A stretch of 64,000 nt of DNA, from positions 186,001-250,000 of the forward strand of contig NZ_PIPS01000004.1 in the NCBI RefSeq assembly GCF_003987185.1. The letters are read 5' to 3'. Shown piece after piece: positions 8,446 through 17,807 of the stretch. Numbering within the stretch: the first letter of the stretch is position 1; every line of letters begins with the position of its first letter. This stretch comes from Idiomarina aquatica (GTDB lineage: Bacteria; Pseudomonadota; Gammaproteobacteria; Enterobacterales; Alteromonadaceae). The notes under the pieces were generated by a model. That model searched no databases, was not told where the DNA came from, and was given only the letters and a program-made list of their open reading frames with translations. The position numbers were made by a program, and so were the translations under genes.

Positions 8446-9069
8446 GTGGTTAGACGTACGAAAGAAGATGCCATGGAGACGCGGGCGAAACTGCTGGATG
8501 CAGCCGAGTATCTGTTTGGTAAAAACGGGGTTTCCCGTACTTCTATGGCGCAAGTTGCGGAACAGGCGGGGGTCACCCGCGGTGCGATTTATCATCATTT
8601 CAGTAATAAACAGGATCTGATTGAGTCGCTGATGGATCGTGTCCGGTTACCGATCGATGAAATGCGCGAGCAAATCGCCGAGCTGGATAACTACGATGCA
8701 CTGGAAGAAGTGCGCCAGCGCACCATTGAATTTCTTACCCGTATAAAAACCAATGACCGTGTCCAGGCGCTGGCCAGTATCCTGCTGCACAAATGCGAAT
8801 ACATCGACGAAGTGAATCCCATTAAGTTGCGCCATGTCAGCGGCAGAAACGAGTGCATTGGTGACTTCGAACAGTTGTTCCACAAAGCACAGCGCGATGG
8901 CCAGTTAAAAAACGGTATTGATTCACGTATGGCCGTTATTGGGCTTTTTTCAATGGTGGATGGATTAATTTATAACTGGCTACTGGACAGTGATTATTTT
9001 GATCTGGTCGATTACGGTGAGAAGGCCATCACCATTTACCTTGATGGCCTTAATCAATCAAGCAACTGA
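8446..9069 (+). CDS. TetR/AcrR-family transcriptional regulator
   Basis: This 207-aa protein has an N-terminal TetR HTH (about 13-60) with the typical MAQVAEQAGVTRGAIYHHFSNKQDLIE pattern, closest in feel to AcrR/TtgR efflux regulators (opening KEDAMETRAKLLDAAEYLFGKNGVSRTS). The C-terminal ligand domain (about 75-205) is variable. The GTG start is supported by AGAAGG 8 bp upstream. No RND pump lies beside it, which is unusual for the AcrR type, so its target is probably elsewhere. Its 3' end carries a 10-bp inverted repeat and it stops 2 bp before the stop of the convergent FMN reductase gene. Confidence 0.9.
   Translation: MVRRTKEDAMETRAKLLDAAEYLFGKNGVSRTSMAQVAEQAGVTRGAIYHHFSNKQDLIESLMDRVRLPIDEMREQIAELDNYDALEEVRQRTIEFLTRIKTNDRVQALASILLHKCEYIDEVNPIKLRHVSGRNECIGDFEQLFHKAQRDGQLKNGIDSRMAVIGLFSMVDGLIYNWLLDSDYFDLVDYGEKAITIYLDGLNQSSN
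9022..9051. repeat. Inverted repeat in the 3' end of the TetR gene
   Basis: AAGGCCATCA (9022-9031) and TGATGGCCTT (9042-9051) form a perfect 10-bp inverted repeat with a 10-nt loop. It lies inside the TetR coding region, 18 bp before its stop, and about 20 bp past the stop of the opposite FMN reductase gene. It may help end the FMN reductase transcript, but the T-run is weak. Confidence 0.55.
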
Positions 9070-9071
9070 TA

Positions 9072-9584
9072 TTAGTCGCCCTGCAGCAAAAAGTTTTTCA
9101 GAAAGGTTTCATCCATTTGCGCAATGCTGGCATCGCTGGCTTTCGGGCATAATGCAAAATTCGGGGCTGTCCAGGCCTGCACATTGCCGAGAATATCGCG
9201 CAAATGCATGAGTCCGCGGATACCGCCTAAACCTCCCGGCGATGCCGCCCCCAGTAGCACCTTTTTATTTTGCCACGGTTGGTTTTCCAGCCGTGATACC
9301 CAGTCAATGGCGTTTTTTACCAGCGGCGATACCGAAGAGTTGTACTCTGGGCTGATTAACACCACTTTTGACGCTGCGTGAATGTCTTTCGCCAACGCCT
9401 GCATGGATGCAGGTACCCCCTCTGCGTCTTCAAAATCACCGTGATAAATCGGCGCATCCAACGCATCAGCGTCTAACAGCTTATAACGGATACCAAATTT
9501 GTCAGCCACTTCGGCAATTCGATGTTTTAACTTGCCATTCAATGAGGCTTTGCGGCGACTTCCGCCAAGTACTAAAATCGACAT
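9072..9584 (-). CDS. NAD(P)H-dependent FMN reductase
   Basis: This is a 170-aa flavodoxin-fold oxidoreductase. The phosphate-binding loop GGSRRKASLNGKL near the N-terminus and the SPEYNSSVSPLVKNAIDW motif (about 80-97) are the signatures of the FMN_red family, which includes azoreductase- and chromate reductase-like enzymes. A GLGGIRG stretch follows at about 117. The start at 9584 is preferred over the Met two codons earlier because AAGGAA is then at proper spacing. It is the last gene of a possible leftward run from the SDR gene at 12.2 kb. The physiological substrate cannot be told. Confidence 0.9.
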   Translation of the reverse strand: MSILVLGGSRRKASLNGKLKHRIAEVADKFGIRYKLLDADALDAPIYHGDFEDAEGVPASMQALAKDIHAASKVVLISPEYNSSVSPLVKNAIDWVSRLENQPWQNKKVLLGAASPGGLGGIRGLMHLRDILGNVQAWTAPNFALCPKASDASIAQMDETFLKNFLLQGD

Positions 9585-9631
9585 GAACATTTCCTTATTG
9601 ATGAGTCATCGTTCTACTTACTACGTAACAA

Positions 9632-10273
9632 TCAACCGCCTGAGTTCATTGCCTCAATAAACTTGTCCGATTCCGCTATGGCAAGTTCCATCTCGTCAAT
9701 CAAGTCACGAATATCGACCTGCAGATTATCAAATTCTCCGCGAATCGCAGTAATCGCCCGCGCGTTCAGATTATGTTTCAGATACAGCACATTATCCTGG
9801 AGTTTCGCCAGTACTGGATCCATCTTACTTGCGGCTCGCTCCATGGAGCGAATCAAGTCGGCATAACGGCGCTCAGTCTCTCGCAATTGGCGTTCGCTTT
9901 GACGACGCATTGAATCGTTAGAATACTGTTCGAGCTCGTCACTCCATTCGTCAAACAGATCCTGAGCAACGTCATCCACTTCAGCGATACGTTCTCGAAC
10001 TCGTTCTGCTGCTGCTTTACTCGACTCGTAATCATCGCTCAACGCATTATACTGCTGCTCCAGTTCTCCACCGTCGATTTTGAGCATTGCATCAAGCCGT
10101 TCCAGCGCTGATCGAAATTCTTCCTGCGCTTCACCTTGCGAATCTTTCGCGTCATCAACGCGATCAACCAAAATGTCACGTTTTTCGATGCCGAATTTCT
10201 CCATCGTCGAGTAGTATGCCGTTTGACATCCTGTCAACAGCATCACTCCGAACAACAGCGTCAGCCATTTCAT
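9632..10273 (-). CDS. DUF2959 family lipoprotein
   Basis: This 213-aa exported lipoprotein has a hydrophobic signal segment followed by the lipobox LLTGC, with Cys16 as the lipidation site. The mature part is highly charged and strongly heptad-like (about 25-130), suggesting a long helical coiled coil. DUF2959 proteins have this make-up (YYSTMEKFGIEKRDILVDRV near the start); their function is unknown. Its start overlaps the end of the YqaE-like gene by 4 bp (ATGA), so the two membrane-associated proteins are made together. Asp or Glu after Cys decides inner retention in E. coli; here the residue is Gln, so outer-membrane sorting is likely. Confidence 0.88.
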   Translation of the reverse strand: MKWLTLLFGVMLLTGCQTAYYSTMEKFGIEKRDILVDRVDDAKDSQGEAQEEFRSALERLDAMLKIDGGELEQQYNALSDDYESSKAAAERVRERIAEVDDVAQDLFDEWSDELEQYSNDSMRRQSERQLRETERRYADLIRSMERAASKMDPVLAKLQDNVLYLKHNLNARAITAIRGEFDNLQVDIRDLIDEMELAIAESDKFIEAMNSGG

Positions 10274-10512
10274 TTTCGGTCTCCCCGTACCGCACGGACT
10301 AACCGTTCATCACGTTTATCCTGACGATAACCGTGCACAACAATGATGGCGTGGATAATGGCCAATATGTAAACCAGGCCAAACGCGCCAAAGGTGACAA
10401 TAGCCAGGATAACGCCAACGGCAGCCAGGATCAGGTTAAAAATAAACTGAAAAATTTTACCGGTGAACAGCACCGCCAGTGGTGGTAGTAATACAGCCAG
10501 GATATAAAGCAT
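10270..10512 (-). CDS. YqaE/Pmp3 family small membrane protein
   Basis: This 80-aa protein opens with MLYILAVLLPPLAVLFTGK, the hallmark of the YqaE/Pmp3 family, and has two transmembrane helices (about 3-20 and 27-60). Pmp3-like proteins are linked to membrane potential and salt or cold stress. It is longer than the usual 50-55 aa, with a charged, Arg-rich tail of about 18 residues (HGYRQDKRDERLVRAVRGD). It sits 18 bp downstream of a porin gene and overlaps the DUF2959 lipoprotein gene, so it is probably a middle gene of an operon. Confidence 0.85.
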   Translation of the reverse strand: MLYILAVLLPPLAVLFTGKIFQFIFNLILAAVGVILAIVTFGAFGLVYILAIIHAIIVVHGYRQDKRDERLVRAVRGDRK

Positions 10513-10530
10513 AATGCGCTCCTTAATTGG

Positions 10531-11529
10531 TTACCAAGTTAGAACCATTCGCATGGTGACTGCAACATCATCATCGGGATAGTCTGAACCAGTAACGACA
10601 ACGTCATGGTCTGAGGTTATCCACTGCACATCAGGTTGCAGCGCAATACTATCTGTGACCTGCCAGCGGGCATATAATTCCCATACTTGCTCGGTAACAT
10701 CGCGTTGCGTTTTTGCTGCGGTTGTTGCAAGCCCAAACGACAGGTCGTTTGTTGTGCTGTTAACTACAATACCCATACCAAGGTGGCGTTGGAAGTCTGC
10801 ATAACGATTATTATCACCCCACTGCAGAAAACCGTGCCAATCCCAGGCTTCCATGCGCACCAGTCGTGTTTCCCCCACACCATACCAATGGCCATCGGAT
10901 AGGCCGGCAACGATACGACTCCCGGCATTAGGCTGCCATTCGAATTCGGCATTGAGGTGTTGTTGGTCACCAAAGCTTAACTCTCGGGTCAAATAAGCCG
11001 CCTTGATGCTCGCGTTTGCCGACAGCTTCGAATCAATCACCAACCCTGTCGCTGCTTCGGGATACGAAATAAAATGCGTCAGTGTTGGGCTGTACCCCAT
11101 CGATGAGTTCAAAAAATTTCCGGCAACATTAACTCCGGCAAATTCACTGTTTTCATCAAAGGCTCCGACCAGCACGCGAGTGTCGTCATTGCGGTAAGTC
11201 AAATTGAACGCCGTTAGCGCCAGCGGATCCGAACTCTCAATATTGGAAAAGCCTTGTCGATCTCCGATAACCGCCGACGGATGATTGGTTGTCGCTAAAA
11301 ACGCGCCACCGTTTAAAGTTAGGCGCTCGTTTAGTGTGTGACTGAGGTCAAATTGATACAATCCGTTCCAGTCGAACGCGTCATCGTCATCGGTATTAAG
11401 GTAGTGCCCATCAACGGTCAGCGAGTGGCTGAGGTCGATATCGTCTGCAACCGCGTTGGACATCGCCAGTCCATGCAAGCCGATTAATAAGGTAAGTTGG
11501 CGATGCTTAGTAAGGTAATTTTTTTCCAT
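10531..11529 (-). CDS. OprB-like outer-membrane porin
   Basis: This 332-aa exported protein has a signal peptide ending near residue 28 (SNAVA before DD). The mature part alternates aromatic and polar residues as in outer-membrane beta-barrels. It resembles carbohydrate-selective porin OprB-type proteins (GYSPTLTHFISYPEAATGLVIDSK; LYARWQVTDSIALQPDVQW; LGMGIVVN), and it ends in MRMVLTW with a terminal aromatic residue, the usual barrel-assembly signal. Its start overlaps the end of the SDR gene by 23 bp. The substrate is unknown, and the family assignment comes from sequence feel rather than a search. Confidence 0.75.
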   Translation of the reverse strand: MEKNYLTKHRQLTLLIGLHGLAMSNAVADDIDLSHSLTVDGHYLNTDDDDAFDWNGLYQFDLSHTLNERLTLNGGAFLATTNHPSAVIGDRQGFSNIESSDPLALTAFNLTYRNDDTRVLVGAFDENSEFAGVNVAGNFLNSSMGYSPTLTHFISYPEAATGLVIDSKLSANASIKAAYLTRELSFGDQQHLNAEFEWQPNAGSRIVAGLSDGHWYGVGETRLVRMEAWDWHGFLQWGDNNRYADFQRHLGMGIVVNSTTNDLSFGLATTAAKTQRDVTEQVWELYARWQVTDSIALQPDVQWITSDHDVVVTGSDYPDDDVAVTMRMVLTW

Positions 11530-12223
11530 CCCAGTGAAACAGTCCTCCTGACATACTTGGCTCTAAGCCATTAATAACATCCACAATTCGCTTTGCAGAT
11601 AATTGGGGCTCATAGAGTTTATCCTCAGCAACACGCTTTTGAAATGGTTTTGATAACTTCGTGTCTGTTGTGCCCGGATGCACAGCCGCTAACACCAATT
11701 TTTTGTGGCTTCGTTTAAGTTCGATGGCCGCCGTTTTCAATAACATGTTGAGTGCTGCTTTCGAGGCACGGTAACTGTACCAGCCGCCGAGGTAGTTCTC
11801 TTCGATGCTGCCCACCTTGGCAGACAGTTGTACAAAAAACGCGTTTGTTTTTTTATCGAACAACGGCTGGCAATGTTTGAGTACCAACATCGGAATGACC
11901 GCATTCACATGGAACAGTTTTTCCAGGTTGCTACTGTGCAACTCACTCAATTGTTTTTCCGGGAAGGTTTCGTCATCATGCAGCATCCCGATGGTTGAAA
12001 CGACCCCTTCGAGGGTGGCGCCACTGTTCTTAAAATCCTCGGCCCAACGCGACAGGGTTTCGTCGTCATAACAACCCAACTGGGTGTAACGCACACCCGG
12101 CAGGCGATTATCGAGTGGTTGCCGGCTCACTGCGACAATCTGTTGCTGCGGGTACACTTCCTGTAAACGTTGCGTCAACGCCTGACCTAAACCTCCTGCC
12201 GCACCAAACACCACCATTGCCAT
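11507..12223 (-). CDS. Short-chain dehydrogenase/reductase (CsgA/C-factor-like)
   Basis: This 238-aa Rossmann enzyme has the dinucleotide loop VFGAAGGLGQAL at the N-terminus and the catalytic YRASK (Tyr-x3-Lys) at about 143-147. VHPGTTDTKLSKPF follows, typical of C-factor-like SDRs. Start 12223 is preferred because GGAG precedes it and the nucleotide-binding strand then begins at residue 2. It is the first gene of a leftward group (porin, YqaE, DUF2959, FMN reductase) and is divergent from yihY. The substrate cannot be predicted. Confidence 0.88.
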   Translation of the reverse strand: MAMVVFGAAGGLGQALTQRLQEVYPQQQIVAVSRQPLDNRLPGVRYTQLGCYDDETLSRWAEDFKNSGATLEGVVSTIGMLHDDETFPEKQLSELHSSNLEKLFHVNAVIPMLVLKHCQPLFDKKTNAFFVQLSAKVGSIEENYLGGWYSYRASKAALNMLLKTAAIELKRSHKKLVLAAVHPGTTDTKLSKPFQKRVAEDKLYEPQLSAKRIVDVINGLEPSMSGGLFHWDGKKLPY

Positions 12224-12308
12224 AATAAGAAAACTCCAACATGATAAGATAACAACCATTACGGAGTGGACATGATTTTAGCTCAGCCTCAGACACTAAG
12301 GATTGACG

Positions 12309-13163
12309 ATGAACTGGCATGACTCGTTGCACCACAGCGCGCGTTTTTTTAAGTACTTCGGTAAGCGCTGCGCAGCCGATAAAATCAATGTGACCGCCGG
12401 CCATCTGACCTACGTTAGTCTGCTATCACTGGTACCGCTGATCGTGGTGATGTTCACGATATTCTCAGCCTTTCCGGTTTTTGAGGAACTGCAACGTAAT
12501 ATCGAAGACGCATTGATTGCCAATTTATTACCCACCTCCGGCGAACAGTTGAAGGAATACATTAACGAGTTCGTGGCAAACGCCTCGAAAATGACCGCGG
12601 TGGGTATCGCCTTTTTATTCGTCGTCGCTGTTATGCTGATTTCCGCCATAGATAGCACGCTCAATACGATTTGGCGCGATACCAGTAAACGCCGGCTGAT
12701 GGTTTCATTAGCCATCTACTGGATGATCCTGACGCTTGGTCCGGTGCTGATTGGTTCGGGACTTGCCGCAACCTCTTACCTGATTTCCTTAACTCAGTTT
12801 GCCGAGGAGTATGTTTCCGGTGTTCGGAGTTTTGCGCTTTGGTTTGTTCCGGTGATTACCAGTTTCTTCGCGTTCGTATTGTTGTATCAGCTGGTACCCA
12901 ATCGTCCTGTGAGATTTCGCTATGCCGCATTTGGCGCACTTATCGCCGCCGTGCTGTTCGAGCTGAGTAAACAAGTATTCTCGTTGTACATCACGCACTT
13001 TCCCACCTATCAGGCGATCTACGGGGCACTCGCTACGGTTCCTATTCTCTTAGTCTGGATATATTTATCCTGGAATATTGTCCTAGTAGGTGCCGAGCTT
13101 ACGGTCAGCCTTGAGGAATATCAGTTCCTGAATCGCCGCAAAGGAAAACCTGACAGCGATTGA
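12309..13163 (+). CDS. yihY: YihY family inner membrane protein (UPF0761)
   Basis: This 284-aa protein has six predicted membrane segments and the family pattern ITAGHLTYVSLLSLVPL-like near residue 30 and VPNRPVRFRYAAFGALIAAVLFELSKQ-like at about 195-222. YihY/YhjD/BrkB proteins were once called RNase BN; that assignment was wrong and the role is still unclear. The ATG at 12309 is preceded by TAAGGA; a TTG two codons upstream is less likely. The order yihY-dtd-yiiD is conserved with E. coli. Confidence 0.93.
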   Translation: MNWHDSLHHSARFFKYFGKRCAADKINVTAGHLTYVSLLSLVPLIVVMFTIFSAFPVFEELQRNIEDALIANLLPTSGEQLKEYINEFVANASKMTAVGIAFLFVVAVMLISAIDSTLNTIWRDTSKRRLMVSLAIYWMILTLGPVLIGSGLAATSYLISLTQFAEEYVSGVRSFALWFVPVITSFFAFVLLYQLVPNRPVRFRYAAFGALIAAVLFELSKQVFSLYITHFPTYQAIYGALATVPILLVWIYLSWNIVLVGAELTVSLEEYQFLNRRKGKPDSD

Positions 13164-13227
13164 TCTGTCCGTCAGTTTATACAACTATAGATAGCTTGCG
13201 ATGATAAGACGGTAAAATCACAACATT

Positions 13228-13668
13228 ATGATTGGCTTAATACAGCGTGTTACCCATGCACAAGTCGACGTTGATCGGCAAACCATTGGCCGTATTGACG
13301 GCGGCTTATTGATCTTACTGGGCGTCGAGCATCACGACGATGAGGCCAAAGCCCACAAACTTGCGGAGCGCATTGCGAACTACCGTGTGTTTGCCGATGA
13401 CGACGGCAAAATGAACAACAGCTTGCTCGATCAGCAACTGTCCGCCTTAGTGGTGTCACAATTCACGCTTGCGGCGGATACCCGCAAGGGCAGACGACCG
13501 TCCTTTTCGTCAGCGGCGACCCCGACTCAGGCGGAAGCGTTGTATGAGGAGTTCTGCCAGGCACTTGCCAAGCACGGTGTACCGGTAGAAACCGGGAAAT
13601 TCGCGGCGGATATGCAAGTTTCGTTGGTTAACGATGGTCCCGTAACCTTTCAGTTGAGGGTGGATTAA
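13228..13668 (+). CDS. dtd: D-aminoacyl-tRNA deacylase
   Basis: This enzyme removes D-amino acids wrongly attached to tRNA. It is 146 aa, the normal size (E. coli 145). The opening MIGLIQRV-hydrophobic pattern, [21 protein letters not shown] (the SQFTL motif near residue 77) and the C-terminal NDGPVTFQL with the Gly-Pro motif are diagnostic and form the active site across a dimer. Its stop overlaps the yiiD start by 1 bp (TAATG). Confidence 0.97.
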   Translation: MIGLIQRVTHAQVDVDRQTIGRIDGGLLILLGVEHHDDEAKAHKLAERIANYRVFADDDGKMNNSLLDQQLSALVVSQFTLAADTRKGRRPSFSSAATPTQAEALYEEFCQALAKHGVPVETGKFAADMQVSLVNDGPVTFQLRVD

Positions 13669-14573
13669 TGTACAAAGTGATTACACCGACCACGCCGGAA
13701 GAGCTGGATAAATACTACGATTTGCGCTGGCGTGTACTGCGCGAACCGTTCCAACGCCCCAAAGGATCCGAACAAGACGAATACGATCAGGTCGGCCAAC
13801 ACCGTATGGTCATCAACCAAGCGGGTGACGCCGTTGCCGTAGGGCGGGTGCACTTTAACAGTGCGGAAGAAGCACAAATCCGCTTCATGGCGGTTGCGCC
13901 GGAGTATCGCGGCGAAGGCCATGGTGTCGCAATTATTTACGCGCTGGAATTGGCGGCTCGCAACGACGGTGCCAAACATGTGGTGATAAACTCTCGCGAT
14001 AATACCATTGGTTTTTATAAAAAATGTGGCTATCAGGTGGCCGAAGAAGCCGATACGGTAAATAATCCGATGGCCGAACATCAGTTACGGAAATCATTTA
14101 GTGAACAAAACCGTATCATCTATCGGCCAGAATGGTGTGCTGAACTCCAGCAAACATGGCAAAACGACATACCCATATCCGACGCCATGGGGATAAGGAT
14201 CCATCAGTATACCGGCCGTATGTTCGAAACCCGGGCAACCCTATCCCGTAATATTAATGTCCATGGCACCATGTTCGCAGGCAGTATTTATTCCCTTGGC
14301 ACACTGACCTGCTGGGGATTATTGCACTTGCAGTTACTGGAACGAGAGCTCGACGGCGCTGTGGTACTGGGCGATGGTAATATCCACTATCATAAGCCGG
14401 TTACTCAAGAGCCTCGTGCCATTGCCAGACTGAGTGATGTCACCGGCGATTTTTCGGCATTAAAAGAGGGCAAGAACGCCCGCTTAACCATGAAGTCGCA
14501 AATCCTCGATGATGACCGGCCAGTCGCGGAGTTTACCGGCCGGTTTGTGGTACTGGCTAAGCGCGAGCACTAA
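13668..14573 (+). CDS. yiiD: YiiD/FabY-like bifunctional GNAT-hotdog protein
   Basis: This 301-aa fusion has an N-terminal GNAT acetyltransferase-like domain (about 1-140; acetyl-CoA loop VAPEYRGEGHGVAI) and a C-terminal thioesterase-type hotdog domain (about 155-298; NVHGTMFAGSIYSLGTLTCW). This is the architecture of E. coli YiiD, also called FabY and connected to fatty-acid synthesis initiation through malonyl-ACP; whether this homologue shares that activity is not visible. The gene is translationally coupled to dtd. Its stop codon lies in the loop of an inverted repeat shared with the end of hutH. Confidence 0.9.
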   Translation: MYKVITPTTPEELDKYYDLRWRVLREPFQRPKGSEQDEYDQVGQHRMVINQAGDAVAVGRVHFNSAEEAQIRFMAVAPEYRGEGHGVAIIYALELAARNDGAKHVVINSRDNTIGFYKKCGYQVAEEADTVNNPMAEHQLRKSFSEQNRIIYRPEWCAELQQTWQNDIPISDAMGIRIHQYTGRMFETRATLSRNINVHGTMFAGSIYSLGTLTCWGLLHLQLLERELDGAVVLGDGNIHYHKPVTQEPRAIARLSDVTGDFSALKEGKNARLTMKSQILDDDRPVAEFTGRFVVLAKREH

Positions 14574-14580
14574 GCTCGCG
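14562..14580. repeat. Inverted repeat at the yiiD/hutH convergent junction
   Basis: CGCGAGC (14562-14568) and GCTCGCG (14574-14580) pair perfectly over 7 bp; the 5-nt loop contains the TAA stop of yiiD. The hutH stop codon is 3 bp further on. Neither strand has a T-run, so it is a candidate bidirectional or Rho-assisted 3' end rather than a classical terminator. Confidence 0.5.
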
Positions 14581-14582
14581 TG

Positions 14583-16112
14583 TTAATCCAAGGGCGTAAA
14601 GTCGGCTAGCGTCATACCGAGCGCGCCGTCTTTAATTAAGCCACTGGCGGCTTTGATATCCGGTGCAAAATAACGGTCTTGGTCGTAATACGCCACTCGC
14701 TCGCGCAAACACTGATAAGCGGCCTCGATTTTCGCAGAGGCCTTAAGCGGGCGACGGAAATCCAATCCCTGTGCTGCTTCCAGCCACTCGATAGCAACAA
14801 TATCAGCGATATTGTCAGCGATATCACTTAACCGGCGTGCCGCAAACGTTGCCATGGACACATGGTCTTCCTGGTTGGCGGACGTCGGAATACTGTCCAC
14901 CGAAGCCGGGTGGGCTAAGCTTTTGTTTTCTGACGCAAGCGCCGCCGCGGTAACCTGAGCCATCATGAAACCCGAGTTAACGCCACCGTCGTTAACCAGG
15001 AAGGCCGGTAAATTGCTTAAGTGCTTATCAATAAGCAGTGCCCCACGACGTTCTGATATCGCACCGATTTCACTGGCAGCAATGGCAATAACGTCCGCCG
15101 CCATTGCAACCGGTTCAGCGTGGAAATTACCGCCGGACAAGATATCCTGCTGTTCACTAAACACCAGTGGGTTATCGGTCACACCGTTAGCTTCCCGTTC
15201 TAATATCGTCGCTGCGTGCTGCAAGTTGTCATAAACCGCGCCCATCACCTGCGGCTGACACCGTAAGGAATAGGGATCCTGAACCTTTTCGCAGTGTTCG
15301 TGATCTTTTGCAATTTCTGAGGTATCGGTCAGAATATCGCGGAATGCCGCAGCAACCTGTTGCTGACCGTGCTGGCCACGGATCTCATGAATCCGCGCAT
15401 CAAAAGGTGAACGAGATCCCATCGCCGCCTCAACGGACATCGCCCCAATGATCAGCGCACTGTGGAATACCCGCTCAACTTTAAATAAGCCGGCCAAGGC
15501 CAATGCTGTGGATGCCTGAGTACCATTCAGTAACGCCAGTCCTTCCTTGGGTGCCAGCTCAAACGGTTCCAACCCGGCCAGCTTAAGACCCTCGGTAGCC
15601 GGTATAATCTTACCGTTAACCCGCACTTCTCCTTCACCCAACAGCGGCAACACCATATGAGCTAAGGGTGCCAAGTCACCGGAAGCACCCACGGATCCCT
15701 TACTTGGAACACACGGATAAACCTCGTGGTTGAGCAGGGCAATCAGCGCATTAATCACTTTTAGCCGAATACCGGAGAAACCGCGCGACAGTGAATTAAT
15801 TTTCAGTAATAACATCAACCGCACGACGTCATCCGCCAATAATTCACCGGTACCTACCGAATGCGACAAAACGATACGACGTTGCAAATCGGTCAAGCGT
15901 TCTGGCGGAATACGAGTATTGGCCAATAAACCAAAGCCGGTATTGATGCCATACACGGTTTCACCCCGTTGCAACACGTTTTGCACGGTTTGCGCTGACT
16001 CATTAATCGCACTGACGGCGGCTTCGCTTAAATCCAGCTGCTGCGGCTGGAAGTACCATTGGCGAATCGCGTTTAAACTTAATTGTCCCGGATTCAACGG
16101 AAAACGACTCAT
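14583..16112 (-). CDS. hutH: Histidine ammonia-lyase
   Basis: This is the first step of histidine degradation: L-histidine to urocanate plus ammonia. The 509-aa protein has the prosthetic MIO triad Ala143-Ser144-Gly145 in [15 protein letters not shown], and conserved YGINTGFG near residue 54, GLALLNGTQ at about 190 and QEDHVSM near residue 415. The start at 16112 has AAGGAG 5 bp upstream; a GTG two codons earlier is less suitable. It lies just after hutU (spacing 9 bp), so hutC-hutU-hutH read as one operon. Confidence 0.98.
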   Translation of the reverse strand: MSRFPLNPGQLSLNAIRQWYFQPQQLDLSEAAVSAINESAQTVQNVLQRGETVYGINTGFGLLANTRIPPERLTDLQRRIVLSHSVGTGELLADDVVRLMLLLKINSLSRGFSGIRLKVINALIALLNHEVYPCVPSKGSVGASGDLAPLAHMVLPLLGEGEVRVNGKIIPATEGLKLAGLEPFELAPKEGLALLNGTQASTALALAGLFKVERVFHSALIIGAMSVEAAMGSRSPFDARIHEIRGQHGQQQVAAAFRDILTDTSEIAKDHEHCEKVQDPYSLRCQPQVMGAVYDNLQHAATILEREANGVTDNPLVFSEQQDILSGGNFHAEPVAMAADVIAIAASEIGAISERRGALLIDKHLSNLPAFLVNDGGVNSGFMMAQVTAAALASENKSLAHPASVDSIPTSANQEDHVSMATFAARRLSDIADNIADIVAIEWLEAAQGLDFRRPLKASAKIEAAYQCLRERVAYYDQDRYFAPDIKAASGLIKDGALGMTLADFTPLD

Positions 16113-16121
16113 AACCACTCC

Positions 16122-17798
16122 TTATTCGTTTTCAAGCATGGGCAAATCAAGCCCTTGTTCTTTAGCACACCGTTTCGCGATGTCGTAACCTGCGTCAGCG
16201 TGACGCATCACACCGGTACCGGGATCGTTCCATAACACGCGCCCAATACGTTTTTCCGCGGCCTCCGAACCATCAGCAACAATAACCACACCGGCATGTT
16301 GTGAGTAGCCCATGCCTACACCACCACCGTGATGCAAGCTCACCCATGTCGCGCCGCCGGCGGTATTGAGTAATGCATTTAACAGTGGCCAGTCGGATAC
16401 CGCATCCGAGCCATCTAACATACTTTCGGTTTCGCGGTTAGGACTGGCAACCGAACCTGAATCTAAGTGATCTCGACCAATAACAATGGGAGCCTTCAAT
16501 TCTCCGCTTTTCACCATGTCGTTAAAAGCCTTGGCAATCCGGGCGCGGTCTTTCAGACCGATCCAGCAGATCCGCGCTGGCAGACCCTGGAAAGAAATAC
16601 GCTCTTTCGCCATATCCAACCAATTGTGCAGATGCGCATTATCAGGGATAAGCTCTTTCACTTTCTGATCGGTCTTATAAATGTCTTCAGGATCACCGGA
16701 TAACGCCACCCAACGGAATGGTCCGATGCCTTCACAGAATAACGGCCGAATATAGGCTGGGACGAAGCCAGGAAAATCAAACGCGTTCTCAACACCGACA
16801 TCTTTCGCCATCTGTCGAATGTTATTGCCGTAATCGAGCACCGCTGCCCCTTGTTGCTGGAAAAACAGCATCGCTTTCACCTGTACGGCCATCGATGCTT
16901 TTGCGGCCGCAACCGTTCCACTGGCATCGGCTTCTTGCTGTTGCTGGTACTGCTCGAGCGTCCAGCCTTGTGGCAGGTAGCCGTGTAATGGGTCATGTGC
17001 CGAGGTCTGATCGGTCACCACATCAGGGATAATCGTGCGCTGTTGCAGTTCACGGTAAACATCCGCAGCATTACCGAGTAAACCGACAGAGACCGCTTCA
17101 CCACGAGCCTTAGCGTCGTTAATCAACTGCAATGCTTCATCCAGTTGTGTCGCTTTATGATCGACGTAACCGGTGCGCAAACGAAAGTCGATACGGCTTT
17201 CATCACATTCAACCGCGAGCATACAGAAACCTGCCATGGTAGCGGCCAAAGGCTGCGCGCCTCCCATACCACCCAGTCCTCCGGTGAGAATCCATTTACC
17301 CTTAGCGTCACCATCGAAATGCTGCCGTGCGACGGCGCCAAAAGTTTCATACGTGCCCTGCACAATGCCCTGCGAACCGATGTAAATCCATGAACCCGCG
17401 GTCATTTGCCCGTACATCATCAAGCCCTTTTTATCGAGCTCATTAAAGTGATCCCAGGTTGCCCATTCGGGAACCAGATTCGAGTTAGCAATAAGCACTC
17501 GCGGCGCATCTTCGTGGGTCGGAAACACACCCACCGGTTTACCCGATTGAATGAGCAGCGACTGATCCGGCTTTAAGCGTTCCAGCGTTTCAATAATTTT
17601 GTCGTAACACGCCCAATTGCGCGCTGCCCGTCCGATACCACCGTACACCACCAGTGCCTGTGGGTGTTCAGCGACTTCTTGGTCCAAGTTGTTCATGAGC
17701 ATGCGCTTCGCTGCTTCTATCTGCCAGTTCGCGGTGGTTAATTCACTACCGCGGTCAGCCCGAATGACTCGGGAAGTGTCCATACGTTGTTGACTCAT
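16122..17798 (-). CDS. hutU: Urocanate hydratase
   Basis: This is the second step of the pathway, converting urocanate to 4-imidazolone-5-propionate with tightly bound NAD as electrophile. At 558 aa it is of normal length. The NAD-binding loop [13 protein letters not shown] is at about 175-187, and the active-site [15 protein letters not shown] stretch follows at about 450; [16 protein letters not shown] near residue 505 is also characteristic. AGGAG precedes the ATG. It is flanked by hutC upstream and hutH downstream on the same strand. Confidence 0.98.
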   Translation of the reverse strand: MSQQRMDTSRVIRADRGSELTTANWQIEAAKRMLMNNLDQEVAEHPQALVVYGGIGRAARNWACYDKIIETLERLKPDQSLLIQSGKPVGVFPTHEDAPRVLIANSNLVPEWATWDHFNELDKKGLMMYGQMTAGSWIYIGSQGIVQGTYETFGAVARQHFDGDAKGKWILTGGLGGMGGAQPLAATMAGFCMLAVECDESRIDFRLRTGYVDHKATQLDEALQLINDAKARGEAVSVGLLGNAADVYRELQQRTIIPDVVTDQTSAHDPLHGYLPQGWTLEQYQQQQEADASGTVAAAKASMAVQVKAMLFFQQQGAAVLDYGNNIRQMAKDVGVENAFDFPGFVPAYIRPLFCEGIGPFRWVALSGDPEDIYKTDQKVKELIPDNAHLHNWLDMAKERISFQGLPARICWIGLKDRARIAKAFNDMVKSGELKAPIVIGRDHLDSGSVASPNRETESMLDGSDAVSDWPLLNALLNTAGGATWVSLHHGGGVGMGYSQHAGVVIVADGSEAAEKRIGRVLWNDPGTGVMRHADAGYDIAKRCAKEQGLDLPMLENE

Positions 17799-17807
17799 GA
17801 GATGCTC

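Noticed and set aside
8369-8620. An 83-codon plus-strand frame that begins before the TetR gene
   Set aside because: It runs out of frame across the TetR HTH, which is clearly the coding frame.
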